Positions 16,325 through 25,425 of a DNA stretch of 64,000 nt are shown here, piece by piece. Source of the stretch: Mucilaginibacter sp. KACC 22773 (GTDB taxonomy: Bacteria > Bacteroidota > Bacteroidia > Sphingobacteriales > Sphingobacteriaceae); contig NZ_CP117883.1 of NCBI RefSeq assembly GCF_028736215.1, positions 1,860,001-1,924,000 on the forward strand, in the 5' to 3' direction. Each line of letters starts with the position of its first letter. The stretch's first letter is position 1. Made by a program: the position numbers and the translations under genes. The notes below the pieces were generated by a model, which was not told where the DNA came from, searched no databases, and was given only the letters and a program-made list of their open reading frames with translations.

Positions 16325-19300
16325 TTAAAATCCTTTATAGGCTTTTACTCCCTGTTGATTGATCCCGAATAATAATGTTTGATTAATTTCTATAACGCTT
16401 CTTACGTCGCCCCATAATTTAAACCCAGATTGAAGTTGAGGAATATATTCAAAATGTCCCTTGCCATCGCCCTTTAACAGTATGCCATAATTGGCGTCGT
16501 ATTTGCCTAAACGAAGCCTGGCCCTATTAATGTTGCCGCATAAAAGTAAATCCTGGTTGCCGTCATGATTATAATCGAGACCGGTTATTGTAAAAACGGG
16601 TGAATACTGAACCTGTAAAGGCAACGGGGATGAATGTAATTTACCTTTGCCATCACTTAAAAAGCAGGTAGTAGCCAGGTTATTGGCTTGTAAATGTCCT
16701 ACGTCTTTTAATTCTACCGGGGTAAATATATCTGTAAGCGTAGCATCGGCATAACTCTTATAATCAGGAAAACGCGGGCGCATCATACTGATCTGCTCTA
16801 AAAGCTCATCCCTTGAAACATATGGATAGCTGTTATGCTGAATGTAAAAGCAAAAGATAGGATCAACTGCGCCGTTATCGTCAAAATCCTTATAATACAT
16901 TTCTGCCGGCTCATTATCGCTGGCTTTGCATTGGGTATTTAACCCCTGGTTGCCAACAACCAGGTCGGGGTGCCCGTCGTGGTTAAAATCTTCTACTAAT
17001 ATTTTGTTCCACCAGCCGCTATTGGGCTTGTCAAAATAAGCCTTTGTGTTATTTACCAGCTTTCCGTTTTCATTGATCATTACGGTTACAGGCATCCATT
17101 CGCCAACTAAAACCAAATCGGGTTTTTTATCTCCATTCATATCTACCCACGCAGCATCGGTTACCATACCTATATGTTGCAGGCCTGGGTTGTATTTTAC
17201 GGTTTGGTCGGTAAAGTGTCCTTTGCCATCATTTATCAGGATGTAGCTTTGTGGAGTTTCCGGATATCTGCCGGGTATCACCCTGCCGCCTACAAATAGG
17301 TCGGGGTGTCCATCGGCATTAATATCAGCTACTCTCACACAGCTTTTACTACTTCGCATTGCGGGTAATGCATCTTTTGCTGCCCGGGTGAAATTACCTT
17401 TTCCATCATTTAAATAAAGCCTGTCCTGTAACAAAGGATCATCAGCTGTATAATTATCATAACCTCCGGAGGCCACGTATAAATCTGGTTTGCCATCGGC
17501 ATTGGCATCAAAAAATACGGCATCCGCATCGGTGCTTTTTTTATCGGCGTCAAAAGCAGGCTGTGATTTTACGGCGAGTTTACCACCTGCTTCTTGTAAA
17601 TATATGGTGCCTGGTTTTCCGTTACCGCCACCTACATACACATCCTCCAGGCCATCGGCGTTTACATCGCCTTTTATCATACACGGACTAGTGAATGATA
17701 ACGGGTTTACCATTAGTGGCTGCCTTTTAAAATCATTAAGCGCATTTTTTTCCTGTTTGTTATTTACTGGTGAGGCCACCTCTGCGAAAATAGGCTTTAC
17801 GGCCCTGGGTAACAAAGAAGTGTTAACAGCATTTTTTTCATCCAGCGTTAACTGTTGATTTGCTTTGATGTTTTTTATCACCTGCTCTTTGCCCTGCTGC
17901 CATACTATGCGCAACGAATCAACTTCACTATCGTTACCTAATCCGAAATGCAATATAGGCGATACGCTGGATTGAAAGCCGCGGCTTGGCATCTGTTCCA
18001 GGTACTGTTTTTTGTTTTTTGTATAAATGGTAACTTTTGCCCCTACACCCTCGGTGTTTTTACCCGCACCATTTAGTTTGAGTTGCAGGTAATGGTTATT
18101 TGCTTGTTTATCTGATTCGTTTTGATAGATGAATGCAGGCTGGTTAATGTTATTGGTCACCAGGTCCAGGTCACCATCGTTATCCAGGTCGGCATAGGCT
18201 GCGCCGTTGCTGTTTGATGATTGTGTAATGCCCCATGAGGCGCTGGTGTTGGTAAACGTTAAATTGCCATTGTTTTTAAAAAGGTAACTTTTTACCTGCG
18301 ATGATGGCATTTGTTGTACCAGGTTGTATATATCCTTACGCATTAATCTTTTATCCTTCAAAAAATCGCCCATATATTTTACAAAATCCATGTTGGTAAA
18401 ATCGCGGGTGTAGCCGTTGGTTACAAACAGGTCTTTCCAGCCGTCATTGTCATAATCGGCAAATAGGGGAGCCCAGCTCCAGTCGGTATTGGAGATGCCT
18501 GATAGTTGCCCTATCTCGCTGAAAGTACCATTCCCATTGTTTATTTGCAGCATATTGCGCATATATTGGTAATAGAACCCCGTACGAAGCGTTAAGCCGA
18601 ATTTTTCGTAATTATCAGGTGCAAATAATAGCTTTTGCCTGTGATTATCTTCAGGAAGCATATCAAGCGTAAAAATATCCGGTAAGGCATCATTATTTAT
18701 GTCGGAAACATTATTCCCCATAGAAAACTGTGAGGTATGCCCCAGTGAAGATTGCAATTTATTGGTGAAGGTACCATCGCCGTTGTTGATGTACATAAAA
18801 TCGGGTATGGTATAATCATTTGATATATAAATGTCCGGCCATCCGTCACCATTAATGTCGGCTATTGCCGCTCCCAGGCCGTAGGTTAAATCAGAACTGC
18901 TTATTCCGGCTTGTTCTGTTACATTTTTAAAAACGTTATTGTCGTTTTTGTATAGTCGCACGCCATTAGGCGAATTTAATTTCTTTAAGATAGCCGCTGT
19001 ATTTACCTCATCTAAAACAGGCAGCTGAATAGGGCTGTGGTTTAATAAAAACATATCCAGGTCGCCATCCCTGTCGTAGTCAAAAAATACAGCTTGTGTG
19101 CTGTATCCGGTATCTGCTAATCCATATTGTTGTGCCTGTTCCGTAAAATGCGGAACGCCATCTTTGTCGTTCCCGCCATTGATAAATAGTTGGTTCTGGC
19201 GTTTTTCTGGCCTTAAGTTTCCTGAGTAACAAACGTAAATATCCAACTTACCATCGCCATTTACATCGGCCATTGTAACTCCTGTTTTCCAGGGGCCGGG

Positions 19301-19663
19301 GCGGCCTGCTACATCTGCAGCGGTGGTAATATCCGTAAACTGCATGTGTCCTTTGTTCAGGTACAATTTATTGTCGGTCATGTTGCCGGTAAAATATATA
19401 TCCAATAAACCATCGCCGTTTAAATCGCCCGTTGCAACTCCGCCGCCGTTATAAAAGTATTCATACATCAACACGTTGGTATTCAGTCCTTCGGTTAAAG
19501 TATTGCTGAAATCTACGTGGGTTTGTTCCGGGGCGAGTAAAGTAAATAGGGGAGTGCCGTTGTTTCCATCGGTACCCTTATCTTCGGTTGGATGCCCGCA
19601 ACCTGTTAATGCAATAATGCCGGTTAAAAGTAACTGTGGAAATAATTTAATGTAAGTGTTCAC
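16325..19663 (-). CDS. FG-GAP/VCBS repeat lipoprotein with ASPIC/UnbV domain (CRTAC1-like)
   Basis: This very large surface lipoprotein (1112 residues from the start chosen here) is built of beta-propeller repeats of the form DxNxDGxxDLY. Examples are DLNGDGLLDIYFTGN, DVNGDGKLDIYVCYSG and DINADGHPDLFVGG; each binds calcium. An ASPIC/UnbV domain lies in the middle (about 545-620: GVGAKVTIY, MPSRGFQSSVSPILHFGLG). The reading frame is open to an ATG at 19726, but that ATG sits inside a terminator hairpin. A GTG at 19663 begins a normal lipoprotein signal (NTYIKLFPQLLL, lipobox ALTGC), so I use 19663. Role unknown; probably glycan or protein binding. Confidence 0.9.
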   Translation of the reverse strand: MNTYIKLFPQLLLTGIIALTGCGHPTEDKGTDGNNGTPLFTLLAPEQTHVDFSNTLTEGLNTNVLMYEYFYNGGGVATGDLNGDGLLDIYFTGNMTDNKLYLNKGHMQFTDITTAADVAGRPGPWKTGVTMADVNGDGKLDIYVCYSGNLRPEKRQNQLFINGGNDKDGVPHFTEQAQQYGLADTGYSTQAVFFDYDRDGDLDMFLLNHSPIQLPVLDEVNTAAILKKLNSPNGVRLYKNDNNVFKNVTEQAGISSSDLTYGLGAAIADINGDGWPDIYISNDYTIPDFMYINNGDGTFTNKLQSSLGHTSQFSMGNNVSDINNDALPDIFTLDMLPEDNHRQKLLFAPDNYEKFGLTLRTGFYYQYMRNMLQINNGNGTFSEIGQLSGISNTDWSWAPLFADYDNDGWKDLFVTNGYTRDFTNMDFVKYMGDFLKDKRLMRKDIYNLVQQMPSSQVKSYLFKNNGNLTFTNTSASWGITQSSNSNGAAYADLDNDGDLDLVTNNINQPAFIYQNESDKQANNHYLQLKLNGAGKNTEGVGAKVTIYTKNKKQYLEQMPSRGFQSSVSPILHFGLGNDSEVDSLRIVWQQGKEQVIKNIKANQQLTLDEKNAVNTSLLPRAVKPIFAEVASPVNNKQEKNALNDFKRQPLMVNPLSFTSPCMIKGDVNADGLEDVYVGGGNGKPGTIYLQEAGGKLAVKSQPAFDADKKSTDADAVFFDANADGKPDLYVASGGYDNYTADDPLLQDRLYLNDGKGNFTRAAKDALPAMRSSKSCVRVADINADGHPDLFVGGRVIPGRYPETPQSYILINDGKGHFTDQTVKYNPGLQHIGMVTDAAWVDMNGDKKPDLVLVGEWMPVTVMINENGKLVNNTKAYFDKPNSGWWNKILVEDFNHDGHPDLVVGNQGLNTQCKASDNEPAEMYYKDFDDNGAVDPIFCFYIQHNSYPYVSRDELLEQISMMRPRFPDYKSYADATLTDIFTPVELKDVGHLQANNLATTCFLSDGKGKLHSSPLPLQVQYSPVFTITGLDYNHDGNQDLLLCGNINRARLRLGKYDANYGILLKGDGKGHFEYIPQLQSGFKLWGDVRSVIEINQTLLFGINQQGVKAYKGF

Positions 19664-19688
19664 CAAGGGCCGTTTAAATTTATAGGTT

Positions 19689-19728
19689 AAAATTTTAAAA
19701 GAATGCCGGCATTTAACCACCGGCATTC
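19689..19728 (-). terminator. Hairpin after susD-like gene, minus strand
   Basis: Perfect 9-base arms GAATGCCGG (19701-19709) and CCGGCATTC (19720-19728) are followed, in the minus direction, by TTTTAAAATTTT (19689-19700). It lies between susD and the ASPIC/UnbV gene. It may reduce read-through, giving more SusC/SusD than downstream products. Confidence 0.8.
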
Positions 19729-19765
19729 TTTAGGATAAATATATAAGAATTTTATATCCCTTTAA

Positions 19766-21610
19766 TTAATACCCAGGGTTTTGAACTAACTTATTGTTTT
19801 TGTTAATCTCGTCCCTGCTAATAGGCATAAAATAAACTCTATCCTTCCATGTACGGTTTTCAACTCCGGGGTCAAGTTCCTGTACTGTGTAGGTGTAGTT
19901 GTAATTATCGGTACTATGCCTGTAAACACTTACGGATTTACCTGCCTTTAAAGTCGCCGTAATTTTCATGATCCTTACTTTATTGCCCAGCGTTGTTGGC
20001 GCAATCATCCAGCGGCGTGCATCATAAAAACGTTGTTCTTCAAACATCATTTCTACATTGCGTTCGTTGCGGTACCGCTCTTTAAGCGCGGCGCCTGCAT
20101 CTGTAATTGCCGGCATGCCCGAACGGAAACGGATTTTATTAAGCCAGTTTCGGGCCTCGGTCTCCTGACCAAGTTCAATACATGCTTCTACATAGTTGAA
20201 CGCAATTTCGGTGTACCTGATTAAGGGCGATGGCACTTCCGACCGGGTGTTCTGATCTACAATGGCCGGGTTAGGGTCCATAAACTTCCTGATGGCATAA
20301 CCTGTACGGGTACCGTTCCAGTTTTCGATAGGCCCATTCCTGGTATCCAAACCAAAATAAGCTACAGGACTGCCAGAACTGCCGGTTTGATAGGTACCCA
20401 TTTGTATTTCATTATAAGGGTCTATCCCCGCGCCATCAGGTGTACGTGGTTTCCAGGGCGCGCCATCATATAAGACAGATGCATAAAAGCGTGGGTCCCT
20501 ATCTGTATATGGGGCTGCCGCTTGTGCAGGTTTGCTCCAATCGAATTTTGAGCCGTCCATCATTTCATAATCATCTACCATGTTTTGAGTAGGCTCGCTT
20601 GATGTCCAGCCATGGTATCCGTTAGTACAATTGTTCCTGCCGTACCATGCACCCCATTCATCCTTGCTATTGCTGAAATAGCGGGCAAACAAGATCTCTT
20701 TTTCGCCCCCATTTCTTGATAAATAAGAATTTTGATAATTTGTAAATCCATCGGCGGCAGTAGCAGGTGCACTTAAATTAAGTGCATAACCGTATGTGCC
20801 GGATTTAGCCAATATAACCAATGCGGCATCCTGAGCTTTTTTCCAGCGGGCATCGTGGTCGCTGGTTGTGTAGCCCAAATATTCGGGGTGCGCATAACCG
20901 GTTAGGGTGCTTATGGTTTTTAATTTTACGGGGTCATGCAAATCACTGGCTGCATACATTAGCACCCGCGCTTTTAACGCCAAAGCAGCATCACTTGTGG
21001 CTCGGCCTTTTCCTAAATCTTTGCCTTGCAGCAACGTGCTCGCTGCATCCAGTTCGCTTACTATAAAATCAACGCATTCTGCGTAAGTATTCCTGGCAAT
21101 AGTAAAATCAGGAGTATTAAGTGTATAAGTGGTTTTTACAAGCGGAACGCCGCCATAATAGCGCAGCATTTGATTGTAAAAATACGCGCGCATAAAGTGC
21201 GCCTCGCCGGTAAGCCTGTCTACAAGCGTTTTGTCAAGCTTAGATTTGGCAAGTTGCTCTAAAGCAAGGTTAGCCGACCTTATCCTGGCATACATTTCGT
21301 TCCATTCATAGGTATTGTTCACCCAGCCTAAATTATCCGGGCTTATATTCCCTTCCATTATATTCTGCTTTCCAAAATTATAGAGCGCATTATCGGTAAT
21401 ACAATCCATATTCTCTTGGTTCAGCCCGGCATCATGCAGGCCGTTGTATAGCTCCGTCACAAAGGCCTCAGAAAGGTTTGGATCGGCCCAGGTGAGTTCT
21501 GCCGATGCCTGGTTCATGGGTTGCGTACTCAAAAATTCCTTTTTACACGACGCAAGCAGCACTCCCGACAGTATCGCGATTGTTGAAATATTTCTTATAA
21601 ATGTTTTCAT
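19766..21610 (-). CDS. SusD/RagB-family outer-membrane lipoprotein
   Basis: This surface lipoprotein of about 614 residues partners the SusC encoded immediately upstream. The lipobox is LLASC. SusD features are FLSTQPMNQASAELTW after the anchor, EAHFMRAYFYNQMLRYYGGVPLV (about 140-163), and the closing ERNVEMMFEEQRFYDARRW and MPISRDEINKN with the QNPGY ending. The Met at 21610 starts the signal peptide MKTFIRN; an ATG at 21619 would add three residues. The gap to the SusC stop is about 10 bases. Confidence 0.95.
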   Translation of the reverse strand: MKTFIRNISTIAILSGVLLASCKKEFLSTQPMNQASAELTWADPNLSEAFVTELYNGLHDAGLNQENMDCITDNALYNFGKQNIMEGNISPDNLGWVNNTYEWNEMYARIRSANLALEQLAKSKLDKTLVDRLTGEAHFMRAYFYNQMLRYYGGVPLVKTTYTLNTPDFTIARNTYAECVDFIVSELDAASTLLQGKDLGKGRATSDAALALKARVLMYAASDLHDPVKLKTISTLTGYAHPEYLGYTTSDHDARWKKAQDAALVILAKSGTYGYALNLSAPATAADGFTNYQNSYLSRNGGEKEILFARYFSNSKDEWGAWYGRNNCTNGYHGWTSSEPTQNMVDDYEMMDGSKFDWSKPAQAAAPYTDRDPRFYASVLYDGAPWKPRTPDGAGIDPYNEIQMGTYQTGSSGSPVAYFGLDTRNGPIENWNGTRTGYAIRKFMDPNPAIVDQNTRSEVPSPLIRYTEIAFNYVEACIELGQETEARNWLNKIRFRSGMPAITDAGAALKERYRNERNVEMMFEEQRFYDARRWMIAPTTLGNKVRIMKITATLKAGKSVSVYRHSTDNYNYTYTVQELDPGVENRTWKDRVYFMPISRDEINKNNKLVQNPGY

Positions 21611-21620
21611 ATCGTTCAAA

Positions 21621-24600
21621 TTAAAATTTTACGCTTACACCCATATTCATAACTTTTCCCTGTATATAATACTGACCCGACGAACTGGTCGCTTCAGGGT
21701 CAAATATTTTCTGTTTAGAGAATGTAAGCAGGTTAAGACCATTTACATATATGCGCAAATTGCTTATACCAACTTTTGAAGTTAGCGCCACCGGAAGCGT
21801 GTAACCCAATTCGGCATTTTTTAGCCTGATATAATTCATGTTTAGTAACCAATAAGTGTTTCCGCTTGAAAAATACTGGTTATTTCTATCAACCGTACGC
21901 GGGTCTTTTGTACTTGGGTTGTCAACTGTCCAACGATGATCATAGCTATATTGCAGGAAGTTACCAATAGTTCCAGACTCTGTTTGCAGGAAGAGCTGAG
22001 AACCCGCTGCACCCTGGAATAAAACAGTCAGGTCGAAATTTTTATATTGTACCCCAAAATTAAAACCACCCTGGAAAGTAGGCGTGGTGCTTTTATCGCT
22101 CCAAATACGGTCATCACCGGTAATTTTACCATCTGGCCCAATATCCTTACCATTGGCATCTTTTTTACCATGCAAATCTTTATATCTCATATCGCCCGGG
22201 CGAAGCGTACTGGCACCAACGGCGCTGTAATCAACAGTATTGGCATCAACTTGCGCCTGGGTAGAGAATATGCCGTCATATACATAATAAAGCTGAGCTC
22301 CGATAGGGTGCCCGGTAGATCTTTGCCAGGCGGGTGCTCCGGGAGCCTCGTCCCATTGATCGATCCTGTTTTTGTTATATCCGCCGTTAACACCTACATT
22401 ATAGCTTACCTCACCAACCCTGTCATGGTAATTCAATTGAAATTCCCATCCCTTATTAGTTACTTTTCCATAATTTACAGGAGGTAGCAACCATCTTGGT
22501 ATCGCTGTTGCAGGTACCGAAGCTGTAGGCGCCCATAATATCTGCGTACGTTTGTTTAAAAATGCTTCCAACGTAAAATCTAATTTTCCGTTTAATACAG
22601 TTCCTTCTAACGCAACGTTAGTGTTATTGGCTACTTCCCATGTGAAATTGGGGTTTGGCGCCACGTTCTCTGACAATGTTTGCACCGGTGCCCCGTTTAC
22701 AATGTACGAGCCAACGTTGTATAATGACAGATAAGAGTATTCTGCTAATATGTTGGTACCAGGTTTAACAACGTTGTCGTTACCCATCTGTCCCCATGAC
22801 CCGCGCAATTTTAAATTTTGAAAGAATTTTATGTTATTTTTAAAAAAATCCTCTTCCGAAATTCTCCAACCGGCAGATATACCAGGGAAAAAGCCAAAAC
22901 GGTGATTCTCGGGAAACATATAAGAACCATCTACCCGCCATAAAAACTCAGCCAGGTATTTTTCTTTATAGTTGTAATTAACCCGGCCAAAATAATTTAA
23001 TCGCGCTTTTTGCCAGGCGCTGCCGGAGTTTCCTATCTCTGAGTTGCCACCCCAACTTAATTGATCGATAGCAATAGAGTTGTAATATTTACGGTTGGCG
23101 GCGAACTGGCTGTCGTTTGATTTTTCTTTGGTTACGCCGGCAAGCAATACAACGTTATGGCTGCCGAAGCTGTGGTTATAGCTTATGATACCCTCAAGCA
23201 AACTGCTCAATTGGTCGTCAGATCCCTGGCTTAAATTCGCCTGGGCTGGCCCGCGGGCTACTTTGGTAAGTACAGGGGTGCCGCTTGCATCTTTGGTAAC
23301 ATTATCCCAGCTGTACACATACCATGGCGTTTGCCAGTTTTTGGTTTGTTGTATATATTTATCCAAAGCAACATTTCCCGTGATTTTTAACCCTTCTACG
23401 CCCGGAACTAATATCTCTATTTTGCCGTTAGTTTGTACATAATACCTGGTATCCTTAGCATAACCTGTTTTATTGGTAGTGATAAGTACCGGCTGCTGGC
23501 CGTTTTCAATATCGGGGCCAGGTAAGCCATTTGGCCAATAAGCCGGCCTGTAGGGGTAACCACGCATCAACATCCTGAATATATCATTGGCACCTCCTCC
23601 ATCCGGGAAAAAGCGGTTTTCCTGGCGGCCTGATACGCCAACCCAGGTGTTGATGTACTTATTAACTTTGGCATCAACATTTAAACGGAAATCATATTGC
23701 TTATACCCTGTAGCCGAGTTTTTATAGTATCCATCCTGATTTTGGTACCCTATTGAGGTAAGGTACTTAATGTTTTCAGAACCGCCTGATAACTGAACAG
23801 TTTGGCGTGTTTGAGGCGACCAGTCTTTTATTGTTGCTTTAAACCAATCTGTGTTAGGGTGTCCCCATGGATCAGATCCATCAGCAAATTTTTGGAAATC
23901 GGCTGGCTGAAAGGTAGCCGTTGTTGTAGCCCCATTATCCGGCCTGGTAAATTTCCCCGCTGTTTTGAATGCAGCAGAGGCAGGAGCCCAGTATTGTGAA
24001 GGCAAACCATACAGGTCTATTTCATTTACCATGGTGGCATATTCTGTTGAATTGGCCATTTTAGGTACAGTAGTTGGCCGGGCCCATCCTTTGTTATAAG
24101 TATAAGAAAGGTCTGGTTTACCAATTTTACCGTGTTTGGTAGTAATCAAAATAACACCGTTAGCCGCCCTTGCACCGTAAATAGCTGCAGATGCATCTTT
24201 TAACACCGAGATGCTTTCAACATCGGCAGGGTTTATACGGTCTATACTGGTTTGCCCGGCAGGCGCAGGAACCCCGTCTATAACAAGTAACGGAGCGTTA
24301 TTGCCCAGGGTGTTTCTACCACGGATTAGGATGGTTGAACCATCGTAACCAGGTTCGCCGCTTGCATTCGTGGCAACAACGCCTGGCATGCGTCCGGCTA
24401 TAGAGTTAGAAAGGTTAACAGCAGGCGATTTTACCAATTCGTCGCCCTTAACGGTTGTAACTGATCCGGTAACGGTTACTCTCTTTTGCACACCGTAACC
24501 AACCACAACAACCTCGTTTAATCCTTTTGATGATGACTGTAGCTTGATATTTAGTACAGGTTTGCCACCTACAGGCACCTCTAATGTGGTATAGCCGATG

Positions 24601-24926
24601 TATGATACAACCAACACTGCATTTTCAGGAGCTGTAATAGTAAATTTTCCTTTTACATCAGTAACCGCGCCAACATTTGAACCTTTAATCAATATTGATA
24701 CGCCAACCAGTGTTTCGCCGGTAGACTGATCAGTTACTGTTCCTGTAACTTTTATCGGGGCGTTTTCGTTGATCTTCCCCTCGTTTGTTTTTGTAAAATT
24801 TGTTTTTTCGATTTTTGCGGCGCCGGCGAATGACGAACCAACAAATATTAATGCTATTAATATTTGACTTAGCGCAATTTTAAAGACCCTTAACAAGTTT
24901 ACAGTCTTATGTAAATTGTATTCCAT
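21621..24926 (-). CDS. SusC-family TonB-dependent transporter
   Basis: This 1101-residue outer-membrane importer has no STN domain. After a signal segment (about 1-36) comes a carboxypeptidase-regulatory-like domain (about 58-131: VTGTVTDQSTGETLVGVSILI). The SusC motif NEVVVVGYG follows at 137-145, then the plug (LLVIDGVPAP, ISVLKDASAAIYGARAANGVI), then the barrel ending MNMGVSVKF. The absence of STN fits control by the hybrid two-component regulator that lies just upstream on the same strand. A 500-base gap separates the two and must hold the operon promoter. Confidence 0.96.
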   Translation of the reverse strand: MEYNLHKTVNLLRVFKIALSQILIALIFVGSSFAGAAKIEKTNFTKTNEGKINENAPIKVTGTVTDQSTGETLVGVSILIKGSNVGAVTDVKGKFTITAPENAVLVVSYIGYTTLEVPVGGKPVLNIKLQSSSKGLNEVVVVGYGVQKRVTVTGSVTTVKGDELVKSPAVNLSNSIAGRMPGVVATNASGEPGYDGSTILIRGRNTLGNNAPLLVIDGVPAPAGQTSIDRINPADVESISVLKDASAAIYGARAANGVILITTKHGKIGKPDLSYTYNKGWARPTTVPKMANSTEYATMVNEIDLYGLPSQYWAPASAAFKTAGKFTRPDNGATTTATFQPADFQKFADGSDPWGHPNTDWFKATIKDWSPQTRQTVQLSGGSENIKYLTSIGYQNQDGYYKNSATGYKQYDFRLNVDAKVNKYINTWVGVSGRQENRFFPDGGGANDIFRMLMRGYPYRPAYWPNGLPGPDIENGQQPVLITTNKTGYAKDTRYYVQTNGKIEILVPGVEGLKITGNVALDKYIQQTKNWQTPWYVYSWDNVTKDASGTPVLTKVARGPAQANLSQGSDDQLSSLLEGIISYNHSFGSHNVVLLAGVTKEKSNDSQFAANRKYYNSIAIDQLSWGGNSEIGNSGSAWQKARLNYFGRVNYNYKEKYLAEFLWRVDGSYMFPENHRFGFFPGISAGWRISEEDFFKNNIKFFQNLKLRGSWGQMGNDNVVKPGTNILAEYSYLSLYNVGSYIVNGAPVQTLSENVAPNPNFTWEVANNTNVALEGTVLNGKLDFTLEAFLNKRTQILWAPTASVPATAIPRWLLPPVNYGKVTNKGWEFQLNYHDRVGEVSYNVGVNGGYNKNRIDQWDEAPGAPAWQRSTGHPIGAQLYYVYDGIFSTQAQVDANTVDYSAVGASTLRPGDMRYKDLHGKKDANGKDIGPDGKITGDDRIWSDKSTTPTFQGGFNFGVQYKNFDLTVLFQGAAGSQLFLQTESGTIGNFLQYSYDHRWTVDNPSTKDPRTVDRNNQYFSSGNTYWLLNMNYIRLKNAELGYTLPVALTSKVGISNLRIYVNGLNLLTFSKQKIFDPEATSSSGQYYIQGKVMNMGVSVKF

Positions 24927-25425
24927 ATTAGCTTATTTAAGTTAATTAATATTTAATGCACGCTATAAAAGCGGGATAATTGGAGGGGGTAAATTCGTTC
25001 CGATTATTTTCCCCCGGGTTGTGGGTGACTGTGCTTATTTTTCTTCCATATTGCTTATTTAGGTTTTATATAAATTAATTGGTTGTATTCGGCAATGGAT
25101 TACAAAAAGCAAACCCGGATGGTATCCTTATCGGCGCAATATGTGATACTATCAGGCCGCCTATCCTTTATTAAGCTATTAATTGGATAAGCCTTTGTAA
25201 CATTTTTGTGTCTAAAATAATATCGTAGTCAAACCTGCGTTTTTCAAGTTAACACTACTTATCGACCGTTATTTCAATAAAATTAAATGTGGTTAGTACA
25301 TTTATAGTTGGCAGTACTAAGATGGGTAAAATAAACACCGCCCAAGAGAGGTAAATTCATACAACTTGAGGGGGTAATTGGTAAAAAAATGCTTAATATT
25401 TAAATTTTCGCTACTTTTTAAGAAA
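24927..25425. promoter_or_regulatory. Intergenic region with GGGGGTAA-type direct repeats
   Basis: This 499-base gap lies between the SusC gene and the hybrid regulator gene, both on the minus strand, and holds no credible gene. Three similar blocks occur: GGAGGGGGTAAATTC (24982-24996), GAGAGGTAAATTC (25346-25358) and TTGAGGGGGTAATTG (25366-25380). A weaker GATGGGTAAA lies at 25321. The first lies about 60 bases upstream of the SusC start. They are candidate sites for the AraC-type output domain of the regulator; this is inference. I could not fix a clear -7 box. Confidence 0.45.
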
